From positions 1 through 37,154 of the forward strand of contig NZ_AFIE01000035.1 in NCBI RefSeq assembly GCF_000214135.1: 37,154 nt of DNA. Direction: 5' to 3'. The notes below the pieces were generated by a model that was not told the DNA's origin, did not search any database, and saw only the letters and a list, made by a program, of their open reading frames with translations. Shown in pieces: positions 17,009 to 24,881 of this stretch (the first letter of the stretch is position 1; every line of letters starts with the position of its first letter). The DNA comes from Acinetobacter sp. P8-3-8 (GTDB taxonomy: Bacteria; Pseudomonadota; Gammaproteobacteria; Pseudomonadales; Moraxellaceae). Both the position numbers and the translations under genes were made by a program.

Positions 17009-17944
17009 TTAATTTACAACCCGTACATTCTGCTGCAAGCTTTTCTGAATCTCTTGTACAACACCCTCTCCCTGATGGAACTTAGGCCCTGATTTAGATC
17101 CCTTTTTGGTTCTAGTTTGCAGGGGTTCAGATTCAATAAGTTCATCTATATCAAACTCCTTAACTACCTCCAAGCCTTCCTCCATGTCTACGTCCATCCT
17201 TCCATTCGCAAAACCCTTCCTTGCGATAAAGTCCAAAGCTTCCTGATAAAACCCTGCTTGTTTACTCTGGTCATCCATTTGCTGCGCCTGAATAATCGCT
17301 TCATTCAGGCTAATACCCTCCCTTAAAGTCAGATCCACGTAATAGACTGGCTGACGATAGCTCTGTGTCGTACTCTTACCACGCAATATCAACTGCAATG
17401 GGAGGCAAGACAGCAAACCATTTGATGCCGCATGGTAATAACTCAGCCGTGCAGCCAAAGTTCGAATACTGTTAAACCCTGTAGTTCTAAAGATAAAAGT
17501 TCCAAATTCATCGGATTCATCCAAGTTCACATGCAAACGCCCATAGGGCTTACAGTTCCCTCCTTGAGCCAATGGACATAAATCAGGGGATGGACAGGAA
17601 TGTTGCTCCACGCCTTGATTGGTTAAACGTTGGCAGGTTTCTCCATTACCGACACAGACCGGACGGCCAGTCTGTCGGTCAAATAAGGTGTATTCAGCAC
17701 GTAGGTTTAAGTCAGGATCATTAAAGATCATTCTGACGGGGATGGAGCGCAGCTTTTGATTAGGAGTATTCGCTCGAAGCTGTTCATCCAGTGGATGTTT
17801 CACCCATCCCTCTTTGCTTTGAATCTGGGAAGTAATGGTGAACTGGTCATCCTTTTCCGGTAGGCGTTTGCCATTCTTTTCGATCATACGACCGATACTG
17901 ATCCGTCCCAGGATTGGTGGAGTAATTGCTAAACCTTTAATCAT
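17009..17944 (-). CDS. Gp3-like recombination directionality factor family protein
   Basis: The protein has 311 residues. The N-terminus GLAITPPILGRISIGRM, a central cysteine set (C97, C104, C117, C123, C131 in SCPSPDLCPLAQGGNCKP) and then GRLHVNLDESDEFGTFIFRTTGFNSIRTLAARL with LPLQLILRG match, from memory, the Gp3-like family (phiC31 Gp3-type RDF). Such proteins are often labelled 'hydrolase or metal-binding protein' in Acinetobacter. Phage Gp3 redirects a serine integrase toward excision, but only a tyrosine integrase is seen here, so that role may not apply. The C-terminus is charged and linker-like. AAGGA lies 8 bases before the ATG. It is downstream of the YqaJ gene. A broken relative is at 3612-4118. 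Confidence 0.72.
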   Translation of the reverse strand: MIKGLAITPPILGRISIGRMIEKNGKRLPEKDDQFTITSQIQSKEGWVKHPLDEQLRANTPNQKLRSIPVRMIFNDPDLNLRAEYTLFDRQTGRPVCVGNGETCQRLTNQGVEQHSCPSPDLCPLAQGGNCKPYGRLHVNLDESDEFGTFIFRTTGFNSIRTLAARLSYYHAASNGLLSCLPLQLILRGKSTTQSYRQPVYYVDLTLREGISLNEAIIQAQQMDDQSKQAGFYQEALDFIARKGFANGRMDVDMEEGLEVVKEFDIDELIESEPLQTRTKKGSKSGPKFHQGEGVVQEIQKSLQQNVRVVN

Positions 17945-18052
17945 GTTGATATTCCTTAATGTATTACTTTACAAATTTGGGTCTATGTATGTAGGTCGGA
18001 ACAAGGACCAAATAAGTTACCCAAAGAATGTAGAGCCAGATAAAGTGCTACA

Positions 18053-18105
18053 GAAATCGCGACCGATTTGCTCTCTACCGAAGGGTAGAGAGCGGGGAGC
18101 GATTT
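18053..18105. repeat. Nested inverted repeat between YqaJ gene and Gp3-like gene
   Basis: An inner perfect stem GCTCTCTACC (18070-18079) with GGTAGAGAGC (18084-18093) closes a 4-base loop. An outer pair AAATCGC (18053-18059) with GCGATTT (18099-18105) encloses it. It lies in a 195-base gap. Rightward it ends in TTTTT, but both neighbouring genes run leftward, so it may be a structured leader, small RNA or replication/recombination structure. Confidence 0.55.
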
Positions 18106-18139
18106 TTGTGAATTTTTGATTGGGTGCTGTAGATAGGGC

Positions 18140-19198
18140 TTAGTCGGTATAGATGTTGAATCGACGACTGCCCTGCTTTTCAAGTGGATAAAGCTCGATG
18201 AGTTCAGGCTGGTGCTGAAGCAATGCTTTGGTATTGAGGCTGATAGAATCCTTGGCTTTCTTCCAGACTACTGAGCCATTTGCAAAGACTGCCCTTTCCT
18301 TGTCTTGCATCATCATCTGGATTTCATGTTTAAGCTGGTCAAAGCGTTCCTGCTGATGCTGAATCTCTTCTTTCATTTTGATGAGCTGATCGAACATCAA
18401 ATTGGCATTTTCATTTTGCGAAAGATCCTCTACCGTTAAAGGTACATGCGCTGGATAGAGTTGTTGAATCGCTTTAGCTGCGGATTCACTGGCATCGACT
18501 GATGGAGGAGTATCCGTTTCCACGCATTCCCAGAAATATTGTTCTGCTTGAACAATATGCTCAATCACTGATTCAGACCGTGTCACTTTGAAGATCTTGG
18601 TTTCATGCCCACAAATAAGCACACAGACATGCGCTGCCTGTTTACCAGTTACGGCCAGTTGATGTTGCACCTGACATAGCACATATAAAGGCACACCATC
18701 ACGCCACAATTTTGCTCCATGCTCACCTGCTGTTTTACATTCTAGGATCTGAACGTCATCACTGCCGACCACGCTGTAATCCAGATTGGCTAACATAAAG
18801 TGTTTATCGGGATCAGGATGCTGAAGTACTGCATTGATCCGTCGCACCTTGTTATGGGTGTGCATGCTATAGAACTCTGCCACCAAAGGTTCCAGCTGCT
18901 TGCCCCAATACAGCGGTGCTACACCTGAACTTTCATCTTCAATAGACTGAGCTTGACGGCCCGTTTTGATTAGCCACAGTTCCAGCATCGACATGTAGGG
19001 ATTAAGACCACAGGCAGTCGCGGCATCACTACTACCGATACCTTGTTTACGAACTTCAAGCCAGTCCTGATATTCCATCCCTTTGGTATTAACCAATCGC
19101 TTGGCTGCTGTTGAGCGTTTGGTGGTGATGGTTGGATTGACTACGATCTTTGATCCTACCGTCGTAGGCTGATGGGAAATAGATACAATTTGATTCAT
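18140..19198 (-). CDS. YqaJ-type viral recombinase (lambda exonuclease-like nuclease)
   Basis: The protein has 352 residues from the ATG at 19198, which has AAGGAT 6 bases upstream; a longer frame to 19252 lacks such a site. PD-(D/E)XK nuclease residues are in order: GIGSSD (53-58), E103 in WGKQLEPLVAEFY, D140 in LANLDYSV and E153-x-K155 in ILECKT. The C-terminus holds a coiled coil (LMFDQLIKMKEEIQHQQERFDQLKHEIQMMM). The family resects DNA ends for single-strand annealing in phages and mobile elements. A RecT/Bet-type partner is not visible, and the adjacent DUF932 or Gp3-like protein might fill it. Confidence 0.85.
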   Translation of the reverse strand: MNQIVSISHQPTTVGSKIVVNPTITTKRSTAAKRLVNTKGMEYQDWLEVRKQGIGSSDAATACGLNPYMSMLELWLIKTGRQAQSIEDESSGVAPLYWGKQLEPLVAEFYSMHTHNKVRRINAVLQHPDPDKHFMLANLDYSVVGSDDVQILECKTAGEHGAKLWRDGVPLYVLCQVQHQLAVTGKQAAHVCVLICGHETKIFKVTRSESVIEHIVQAEQYFWECVETDTPPSVDASESAAKAIQQLYPAHVPLTVEDLSQNENANLMFDQLIKMKEEIQHQQERFDQLKHEIQMMMQDKERAVFANGSVVWKKAKDSISLNTKALLQHQPELIELYPLEKQGSRRFNIYTD

Positions 19199-19247
19199 GG
19201 AATTATCCTTATAAATTCTGATCTCTGTAAAAGAAATGCATAAAAAA

Positions 19248-19276
19248 GCCATACCCGACGCGAGGTCGGGTATGGC
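19248..19276 (-). terminator. Strong terminator downstream of the DUF932 gene
   Basis: A perfect 12-base stem GCCATACCCGAC/GTCGGGTATGGC with a 5-base loop is followed leftward by TTTTTTAT. It ends the zinc-ribbon/DUF932 transcript and implies a separate promoter for the YqaJ gene. Confidence 0.9.
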
Positions 19277-19373
19277 GATTTGTTTGCTGTTTTAATTGAG
19301 AGGGGTTACATGAGTGCTCTGATGAGCATTTGTTTGGGATGACTTGATTTCGACATAAGTGAGTCAGTTAATT

Positions 19374-20405
19374 TCAGGCGATCAAAGCAAGTGCTTGCTC
19401 TAATCCTCGTTGCTTAAGACCTGCTCCTGCACCAAACCAAGCTGAATCAAGACGGTGATCTGTACTCATGGCACGTCGTTCATGATCCACAAATTCCGTG
19501 ATCGAACACAGTAAGCCATAGGCTGTGTCCTTGGTAGATGAAAGATCAGCCCCTCGTCCTTGCCCATTAAACATCTCTAAAGCTTTATTCATGGCACGAC
19601 CATTCGGTTCAGGCTTTTTCTCCTGAGCTTGCTGCGCGACATTACGATAGAACTGAATAATGTTTTCTTCAGGATCGGAAATTGACATGGTGCTGTTGTT
19701 GAATACGGCATCAAAATAAGCTTTGGCTTCCTGCTGACTCACCTTACGCTGTGTGAGTTGTTTCATTTCATACATGTGCTCATCCCAGGCACGAACTGAA
19801 ATACCCAATTGCTGCTTCACTTTCTCTGCATCAAACTTGGTGCTATGTGGAACCTTCACTACACCTGCACTACTGCTCTGCCCACGTAAGGCAATCGCCA
19901 AAGTGTTGTTACAGACTACTCGGATACTTGTGAACTGTGCTGTCGTTGCCAAGGTGCCATCACACGCAGTAGCCAGCAGGATATAACCATTACTGACATC
20001 CTTAGACTTTAAAGCGGTACTTTGCCCGGTACGTGCCAAAGCCCAGAACTTCTTCCCACCTTTCAAAACCCCTGCGGTTTCTAACTCAAAGCCAGATTGC
20101 TCAGTCAGATCCCGGTAGAACTCTAGAATCTCTTTAGGCTGAACTTCCTGATAACGCTGACTGACTACAGATAAAGGTGCATGGGTATCTGAACGATACA
20201 ACACTCGCTGTTCTTCAAATGGCATGATAATGCTCTGACCACGCTCATTCTGTGCCATATAGCTGACGTTCGACGATTCAATCCGCCAGTCCATCCCGGC
20301 TTGCTGTGCCCAGACTTCCAGTGGTTGATTCGGACTCAGCTGATTACCGAGACCATGCCAAGGGGTTTCGCCCACATAGGCGATTTGTTCGATTTGATGT
20401 GCCAT
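19374..20405 (-). CDS. DUF932 domain phage/plasmid-like protein
   Basis: The protein has 343 residues. The start IAYVGETPWHGLGNQLSPNQPLEVWAQQAGMDW and the later FTSIRVVCNNTLAIAL and KFWALARTGQS match the DUF932 / phage-plasmid protein family (TIGR03299). Members are common in plasmids, phages and islands, often next to YqaJ-like nucleases; their biochemical role is not established. AGGAG lies 9 bases before the ATG. It is 22 bases after the zinc-ribbon gene and followed by a strong terminator. Confidence 0.85.
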   Translation of the reverse strand: MAHQIEQIAYVGETPWHGLGNQLSPNQPLEVWAQQAGMDWRIESSNVSYMAQNERGQSIIMPFEEQRVLYRSDTHAPLSVVSQRYQEVQPKEILEFYRDLTEQSGFELETAGVLKGGKKFWALARTGQSTALKSKDVSNGYILLATACDGTLATTAQFTSIRVVCNNTLAIALRGQSSSAGVVKVPHSTKFDAEKVKQQLGISVRAWDEHMYEMKQLTQRKVSQQEAKAYFDAVFNNSTMSISDPEENIIQFYRNVAQQAQEKKPEPNGRAMNKALEMFNGQGRGADLSSTKDTAYGLLCSITEFVDHERRAMSTDHRLDSAWFGAGAGLKQRGLEQALALIA

Positions 20406-20427
20406 CGTTTTTATCTCCTATGCTAAT

Positions 20428-20706
20428 TCAACGAAAGTTTTGCTGACATTGATTACAGTGATAGTAGGTCATGGTGATTGGCTTTTTCGGCTCATCAAAC
20501 ACACTACTGAATAGACCACCAATGACTACACCTGCAAGCCCGCCAAGCAGTGGTGATACAGGCAAAGGTAAACCCTTTGAAATGGATGCACCGATGGTTG
20601 CGAACGAAGCTGATGCTGCTAGACCTGTAGAATCAGAACCACTCACCTGCTGATTAACAACCTGAATGATCTGATCCGAAAAACAATAAGGACAATTTAA
20701 ACTCAT
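20428..20706 (-). CDS. Small zinc-ribbon protein with a glycine-rich hydrophobic segment
   Basis: The protein has 92 residues from the ATG at 20706 (AGAGG 8 bases upstream); a longer frame to 20778 has no such site. Two cysteine pairs, CPYC near the N-terminus (about 4-7) and CNQC near the C-terminus (about 86-89), could form one zinc site. Between them is a Gly/Ala-rich hydrophobic stretch (LPLPVSPLLGGLAGVVIGGLFSSVF, about 46-70) that could cross a membrane. The order ribbon-helix-ribbon half is unusual. No function is known. It is co-oriented with and close to the DUF932 gene. Confidence 0.72.
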   Translation of the reverse strand: MSLNCPYCFSDQIIQVVNQQVSGSDSTGLAASASFATIGASISKGLPLPVSPLLGGLAGVVIGGLFSSVFDEPKKPITMTYYHCNQCQQNFR

Positions 20707-20809
20707 AATATATACCTCTAGAAATGACAAAAGCTCACCGATGGGCAAGCCTTGCAAAGTTAAAAAACTCGTTTTCATCTAGATAATGTATATCTGAGAT
20801 TATTTTCAT

Positions 20810-21718
20810 TTAGCGTCTATCATACTGCGCTCTTAACTGACCTTTACCAAATACTCTTCGTCCTTTTGGCTTTACACGTAAGTATTGAAGAGTACGTTTG
20901 TGATGATCAGCAATGTATTCCATTGCCTCAATGAAATTTGTCACTTGGATTGAATCACGACGATAAATCACACCGATCCCTAGCTTATTCTCTCTTCGAA
21001 GTTTCGCTACACGTTCACGGTTCCAGCAATTATAGCCTTGACCATAACCTCTAGTAATATCCCTCCATAGCTCAATAATTTCATTTCCCCAATATGCCGC
21101 GCTTCCATCACGATAGGCATTATCATAAATGATTGCTAAATGGCAATGAAAACCTTTACTTTTACCGCCTTGCTCCACTCCCCATATATACCCGATCACA
21201 TGTTTAAATATGCCATCCTTATTCTGGATACGATTAAGCAGTATATCCAAATCATTATAAATATCTTCAACTCTGATGCGACTAGAATGTTCTTGTAAAT
21301 AACCCAAGTCCACCCGAGCAACTAATATTCGGCTATATTTACCAATTATTGACTCACAATATTCCTGCACTTCAATTTTATTTTCATCTTTCTGTTTTTC
21401 GATCATCTTATAATCTTTTTCAAAATCCTCAGATAAATCTAAAAACCACGCTCTCATCTCTCTATACCCAATTATCTTTAGCTCATCCATAAGATCAAAA
21501 TAATCGGAATCTATTCTCTGTAAGTCATATCTCAGAATTACAAAGAATTTAAGATAACCTGTGTATTCCTCATCAGGATCATAAATATCATTAAAGTCTA
21601 ATAACAGATTAGTAAGCTGTGAATAGAATTCATCCCATTCCCTACTTCTTCTTTTTAGACATTTTAAGAAGTTCTCAATATCAAGTGTAAGTTGTGCCTG
21701 ATTAATTGAAGCTCTCAT
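20810..21718 (-). CDS. Inovirus Gp2 / YagK-YfjJ family protein, possible replication protein
   Basis: The protein has 302 residues from the ATG at 21718 (AGGT 8 bases upstream); an open frame extends to 21793. The C-terminal half has the YagK/YfjJ (PF11726, Inovirus Gp2) pattern: GVEQGGKSKGFHCHLAIIYD, ELWRDITRGYGQGY, VTNFIEAMEYIADHHKRTLQYLRVKPKGRRVFGKGQL. HCH resembles the HUH metal site of rolling-circle Rep proteins, with tyrosines in AMEYIADHHKRTLQYL. A nicking or replication role is inference. The N-terminal half is acidic and helical. It is divergent from the 298-residue gene across a 460-base AT-rich gap. Confidence 0.78.
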   Translation of the reverse strand: MRASINQAQLTLDIENFLKCLKRRSREWDEFYSQLTNLLLDFNDIYDPDEEYTGYLKFFVILRYDLQRIDSDYFDLMDELKIIGYREMRAWFLDLSEDFEKDYKMIEKQKDENKIEVQEYCESIIGKYSRILVARVDLGYLQEHSSRIRVEDIYNDLDILLNRIQNKDGIFKHVIGYIWGVEQGGKSKGFHCHLAIIYDNAYRDGSAAYWGNEIIELWRDITRGYGQGYNCWNRERVAKLRRENKLGIGVIYRRDSIQVTNFIEAMEYIADHHKRTLQYLRVKPKGRRVFGKGQLRAQYDRR

Positions 21719-22060
21719 GTTTGAACCTATGTGTGTGATAGTTACATAAGAGATAGGGAATTCAGTATATATATACGTTTTACTTCTTAACAAGGTATTA
21801 ACTAATAAACGATTAGATTAATAACCAAAGCTTAAAATAAACCAAATTATCAGTAAATCAAAATAAAATATAAAACCTCAAATACAATTTTCCCGTATTT
21901 CACAAAGATTTTTTAATACCCTACCCCTCATTAAAAGCTAGAATTAAGGAATAAAATTAATTTTAGACTATATCGTTTTATTACCTAATTTTAGTTATAA
22001 AAAAATTAAATTAAAAACTTATATTGCCTAAACATTTTTTATTTATAACACCCTTATTCC
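21719..22060. other. AT-rich gap left part, no gene seen
   Basis: This very AT-rich stretch follows the Gp2-like start on its upstream side and should hold that gene's promoter. No coding frame, convincing hairpin or RNA gene was recognised. AT-richness next to the direct repeats at 22061-22181 would suit an origin. Confidence 0.4.
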
Positions 22061-22181
22061 CTAGTAGAAAGCTTTTAAAAATATAGTGCAAAACAAGGGG
22101 AAATAGAGTGAAAAACTTAGTAGAAAGTATTGTTTTTATTACCTAAAGTATGACGTAAGCTTTTTAAAAATAGGATACAAA
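22061..22181 (+). repeat. Direct repeats upstream of the 298-residue gene (operator or iteron candidates)
   Basis: TAGTAGAAAG occurs at about 22062-22071 and 22118-22127. AAGCTTTT(T)AAAAATA followed by a variable GCA/ACA and AAA occurs at about 22069-22093 and 22157-22182, the second touching the start codon. The spacing near 90 bases and position before a possible DNA-binding protein suit autoregulation. An origin with iterons is an alternative. Confidence 0.45.
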
Positions 22182-23078
22182 ATGCGCAATTCTGAACTAG
22201 ACAATCTTAAATCACATCTGACACAACTTAGAGATGAAGATCTTATCTGGGCACTGTTTGTCTATCATCGCCCAAATATTGATAACAATCGCAGAATACG
22301 GGAGAGTAACGATGCTATAGAAAAAGACATCGCAAAACTGAACAGCCTAGATAAACTCAGGAACATAAGTAAATTTATAATTGATGAAATGAATAATAGT
22401 AGTGATGATGATATCTATTATTTTTTACGTGATTTAAAGGATTTTCAATCTAGAATCACAATACATTCTTTTGACTTTAATAAAATTAAAGATAATCAAA
22501 GATTCTTACAATTTGCATGCAAAGTCTTGAATGAAAAAGAAGGAGATCGCTTAATTTTAGATATAAAAAATCTATACTTCCAGCTCCTTTATCTGGCTTA
22601 TACAATCCCTTTTTATTATGAAAATTCTAGATCAATTGAAAATATATATTATCGATTTGACAAAATATACACAAAATTCAACAGTCATTTTAAATCATCA
22701 TGCTCTGATTTTTTTGTATGGGCTAAAAAGTATATTAATGAAAACTCAGAATTTAGGAGATACAGAAGAGATGCATCACATGTATCTGAATATGAGACTT
22801 TAATTAACTCAATATTTGATATTATCTATTATGAAGATGAAAATATTCACTATGCTTTAAGAAAAAAATTATCTAACGCGTGGTATCAAAAAAAGCACCG
22901 TGAGGAGAAAAAGGTGAAAAAACCTCACTATTACGCATTAACTAAAAGAGCTAGAGAAGCGTTGCTTACATTAGCTTTCAAGAATGGTCTGACCGAAGAG
23001 CAAATGATCGAAAGACTCATCAATGAAACCTATGCCAAAGAATGCTGTTCAGTCGATGGAGAAAACCTATATTTGTAA
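22182..23078 (+). CDS. Hypothetical island protein with possible C-terminal ribbon-helix-helix domain
   Basis: The protein has 298 residues, AT-rich codons and mostly charged helices in the first 220. The last 60 residues have a basic segment (KKHREEKKVKKPHYY) followed by YALTKRAREALLTLAFKNGLTEEQMIERLINETY, a strand-helix-helix pattern like ribbon-helix-helix proteins. The layout of a helical domain, a basic KKxR segment and a terminal RHH resembles MatP, although no close similarity is claimed. It is the only rightward gene in the left part of the island. It could be a DNA-binding partition, replication or regulatory protein. Not recognised otherwise. Confidence 0.7.
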   Translation: MRNSELDNLKSHLTQLRDEDLIWALFVYHRPNIDNNRRIRESNDAIEKDIAKLNSLDKLRNISKFIIDEMNNSSDDDIYYFLRDLKDFQSRITIHSFDFNKIKDNQRFLQFACKVLNEKEGDRLILDIKNLYFQLLYLAYTIPFYYENSRSIENIYYRFDKIYTKFNSHFKSSCSDFFVWAKKYINENSEFRRYRRDASHVSEYETLINSIFDIIYYEDENIHYALRKKLSNAWYQKKHREEKKVKKPHYYALTKRAREALLTLAFKNGLTEEQMIERLINETYAKECCSVDGENLYL

Positions 23079-23100
23079 AAATAATCTTTCCACCAGTCAC

Positions 23101-23135
23101 ACCCAATCTAGTCCATTATATAACTAAGATTGGGT
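23101..23135 (+). terminator. Hairpin after the 298-residue gene
   Basis: ACCCAATCT-AGT (23101-23112) pairs with ACT-A-AGATTGGGT (23123-23135), one bulged base, followed by TTGTG. The stem is good and the T run weak. Confidence 0.6.
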
Positions 23136-23223
23136 TTGTGCGTGCAGACCTAATGAAAATAGGTATCTTAATAAAATTTTATTGATTTAAGCTCATATTC
23201 ACTTTGCTTAAAGCACTTTTAAA

Positions 23224-23337
23224 CGGCTTTGTTGCACAAAGATTTCATAACTATATGATTTAAAAAGTTTTGATTATTTTTTGATCCAAAGTTAAATTTA
23301 TTTAAATCAGATACTTACATATTTATACAACAAAGCC
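23224..23337. mobile_element. 114-base MITE-like element with IS5/IS903-type ends
   Basis: GGCTTTGTTGCACAAAGAT at the left and the complement GGCTTTGTTGTATAAATAT at the right form inverted repeats with a perfect first 10 bases. These resemble ends of IS903-group elements. The interior is AT-rich without coding capacity. No clear target duplication flanks it, so it is an old or deletion-derived remnant. Confidence 0.65.
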
Positions 23338-23344
23338 TCGGTAG

Positions 23345-23388
23345 TGTAAAAATGACCCCCTAACGGCATTTAAAAACTGACCCCCTTG
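23345..23388. mobile_element. Remnant end of an IS21-family-like element
   Basis: Two related motifs, TGTAAAAATGACCCCCTA (23345-23362) and AAAAACTGACCCCCTT (23372-23387), resemble the repeated terminal motifs of IS21-family elements. No istA or istB follows. It abuts the exact point where the integrase remnant stops, so it probably interrupted that gene. Confidence 0.5.
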
Positions 23389-23389
23389 G

Positions 23390-23530
23390 TTAATATTGCG
23401 CTCGGTTATATGCCGAGCGAATTCTATTCTTTGGCGCATGAGCAAGCTGGCGTTCAATGACATCTGAATTAAACTGATTCGAATCATTTACAACTGGACT
23501 GAATAGCGCTCTCAAATAGTGTTTGTTTAT
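23390..23530 (-). pseudogene. C-terminal fragment of a P4-type tyrosine integrase
   Basis: Reading leftward, the peptide LRALFSPVVNDSNQ is followed by FNSDVIERQLAHAPKNRIR and SAYNRAQY, then a stop at 23390. This is the C-terminus of P4-family integrases, containing the conserved IERQLAH (catalytic histidine region) and the AYNRA-x-Y tyrosine segment. The usual continuation after the tyrosine is lost at the IS21-like end, and the gene upstream of 23530 is gone. It shows that a second, different integrated element once lay here. Confidence 0.78.
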
Positions 23531-23562
23531 TCAACCTGTATAAATAAGCATGCTCTAATATT

Positions 23563-24732
23563 TTAAAGTTTAGCCTTAGCTGCTTGTAACTGCTTCTTAA
23601 AGAATGCATTAGAATTTGGATTATAGTAAAAATCATGAATGAACACTCTTTCATTCATTCCATACATTTTTTCTTCAACCAAGCATTCTACAGTTATACG
23701 TATAAGCGTGTAAATGTCATAGACACGATCGTAGCAGTCAAATATAGTTTTTTCAGACACAGAGAAACCAAAGTCAGCTAATTTTTTTCTTGCGAGCTTG
23801 GCACATGAGATATCCGAGTCCACAATATATTGAGGGGACTCTTTGAACAATGGTTTATCGAGATTATTACCTTTCTTAAGTATCAAATGCCATGCACCGA
23901 TTAAGGCAATCCAATTAGCCGAACTATCTGAGAAAATGGGATTATGTCCTAATCGCTCTTCAATATTTATTAGAAACTTCTTCAGATCATTCTTAGTCTT
24001 TAGCTTATAAAATCCATCATATTCAATCCCCTTTAATGACTTGGCCTTCCCCCTAGCCTTAATGGCAGCTGCTACTTTTTCATAATCTTCCAAATCATTT
24101 AAGTTAACAATCTGATCTTCGGAATAATACTCTGCAATTAAGTTATTTTTAAAAATGTCAAACTCTAGAAATAACATCGCCCTATAGAAAAGTTTATTTA
24201 AAAAACTCTCATTGATGACTTTATTCTTTTTTTGATATTTAGCTAATGTTAAAAAATTAAAATCTAGAAATTTACTAAGCACCCCTATAGTTATATTATC
24301 GTACTCAAAATATAGAACTTGACTTACAATTTTAAAAGCAGCAGCACTAGTAATTGACTGGATTGGAATTTGGATTAATACTTCATCTAAATCTTGCTTA
24401 TAATGTTCTATTTGAAAACCCAATAACTCTATTTGTTGAATTAGGTAGGCACGATATTTTTCTTGCATTTTAAAATAGATATCATCTTTAATTAATTCAC
24501 CCTTTCCAAAAGTTAACTCAAAATCTACTCCTATTAATAACAAATGTTTGTAATGTTCCCTTATCAACGCGCCTTCAGACCTTCGATAAGCCAATAAATC
24601 AATAGCTGCTAATAACTGACTATATATACTTGACTTCTCTTCTGAGAAGCCCTGCATGGCTACAACATCATGAAAATATAAATAATCTAATAGTCTGACT
24701 GTGCTGTTTTGAAAATCGTTAAGTTTTGGCAT
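23563..24732 (-). CDS. Hypothetical 389-residue island protein
   Basis: The protein starts MPKLNDFQNSTVRLLDYLYF and ends FFKKQLQAAKAKL. It looks soluble and largely helical, without signal peptide or membrane segment. No known motif was recognised: no Walker, nuclease, methyltransferase or helix-turn-helix signature stands out. Possible conserved parts are the N-terminal DYLYFHDVVAMQGF, AIDLLAYRRSEGALIREHYKHLLLIGVDFEL and the C-terminal MYGMNERVFIHDFYYNPNSN. Codon use is very AT-rich. It lies alone beside the integrase end of the island, a usual place for accessory or defence cargo, but function is unknown. Confidence 0.75.
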   Translation of the reverse strand: MPKLNDFQNSTVRLLDYLYFHDVVAMQGFSEEKSSIYSQLLAAIDLLAYRRSEGALIREHYKHLLLIGVDFELTFGKGELIKDDIYFKMQEKYRAYLIQQIELLGFQIEHYKQDLDEVLIQIPIQSITSAAAFKIVSQVLYFEYDNITIGVLSKFLDFNFLTLAKYQKKNKVINESFLNKLFYRAMLFLEFDIFKNNLIAEYYSEDQIVNLNDLEDYEKVAAAIKARGKAKSLKGIEYDGFYKLKTKNDLKKFLINIEERLGHNPIFSDSSANWIALIGAWHLILKKGNNLDKPLFKESPQYIVDSDISCAKLARKKLADFGFSVSEKTIFDCYDRVYDIYTLIRITVECLVEEKMYGMNERVFIHDFYYNPNSNAFFKKQLQAAKAKL

Positions 24733-24881
24733 AAGTGTGTATTCTTAAAAAAGTTCCCCTTATTTCAGAATTATTACCCATTTCATCTTATTTACAATTA
24801 TTTCAGTTGATTTAGTTACCTAGACCTTAGCTCTATGTACTAAGAATTCGAAAAATTAACATTCTTTTAAAAGGTTCCCAA

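Noticed and set aside
17009-17944. Calling the gene a hydrolase
   Set aside because: No hydrolase motif is visible; the cysteine set and FNSIRTLAARL region fit the Gp3-like family better.
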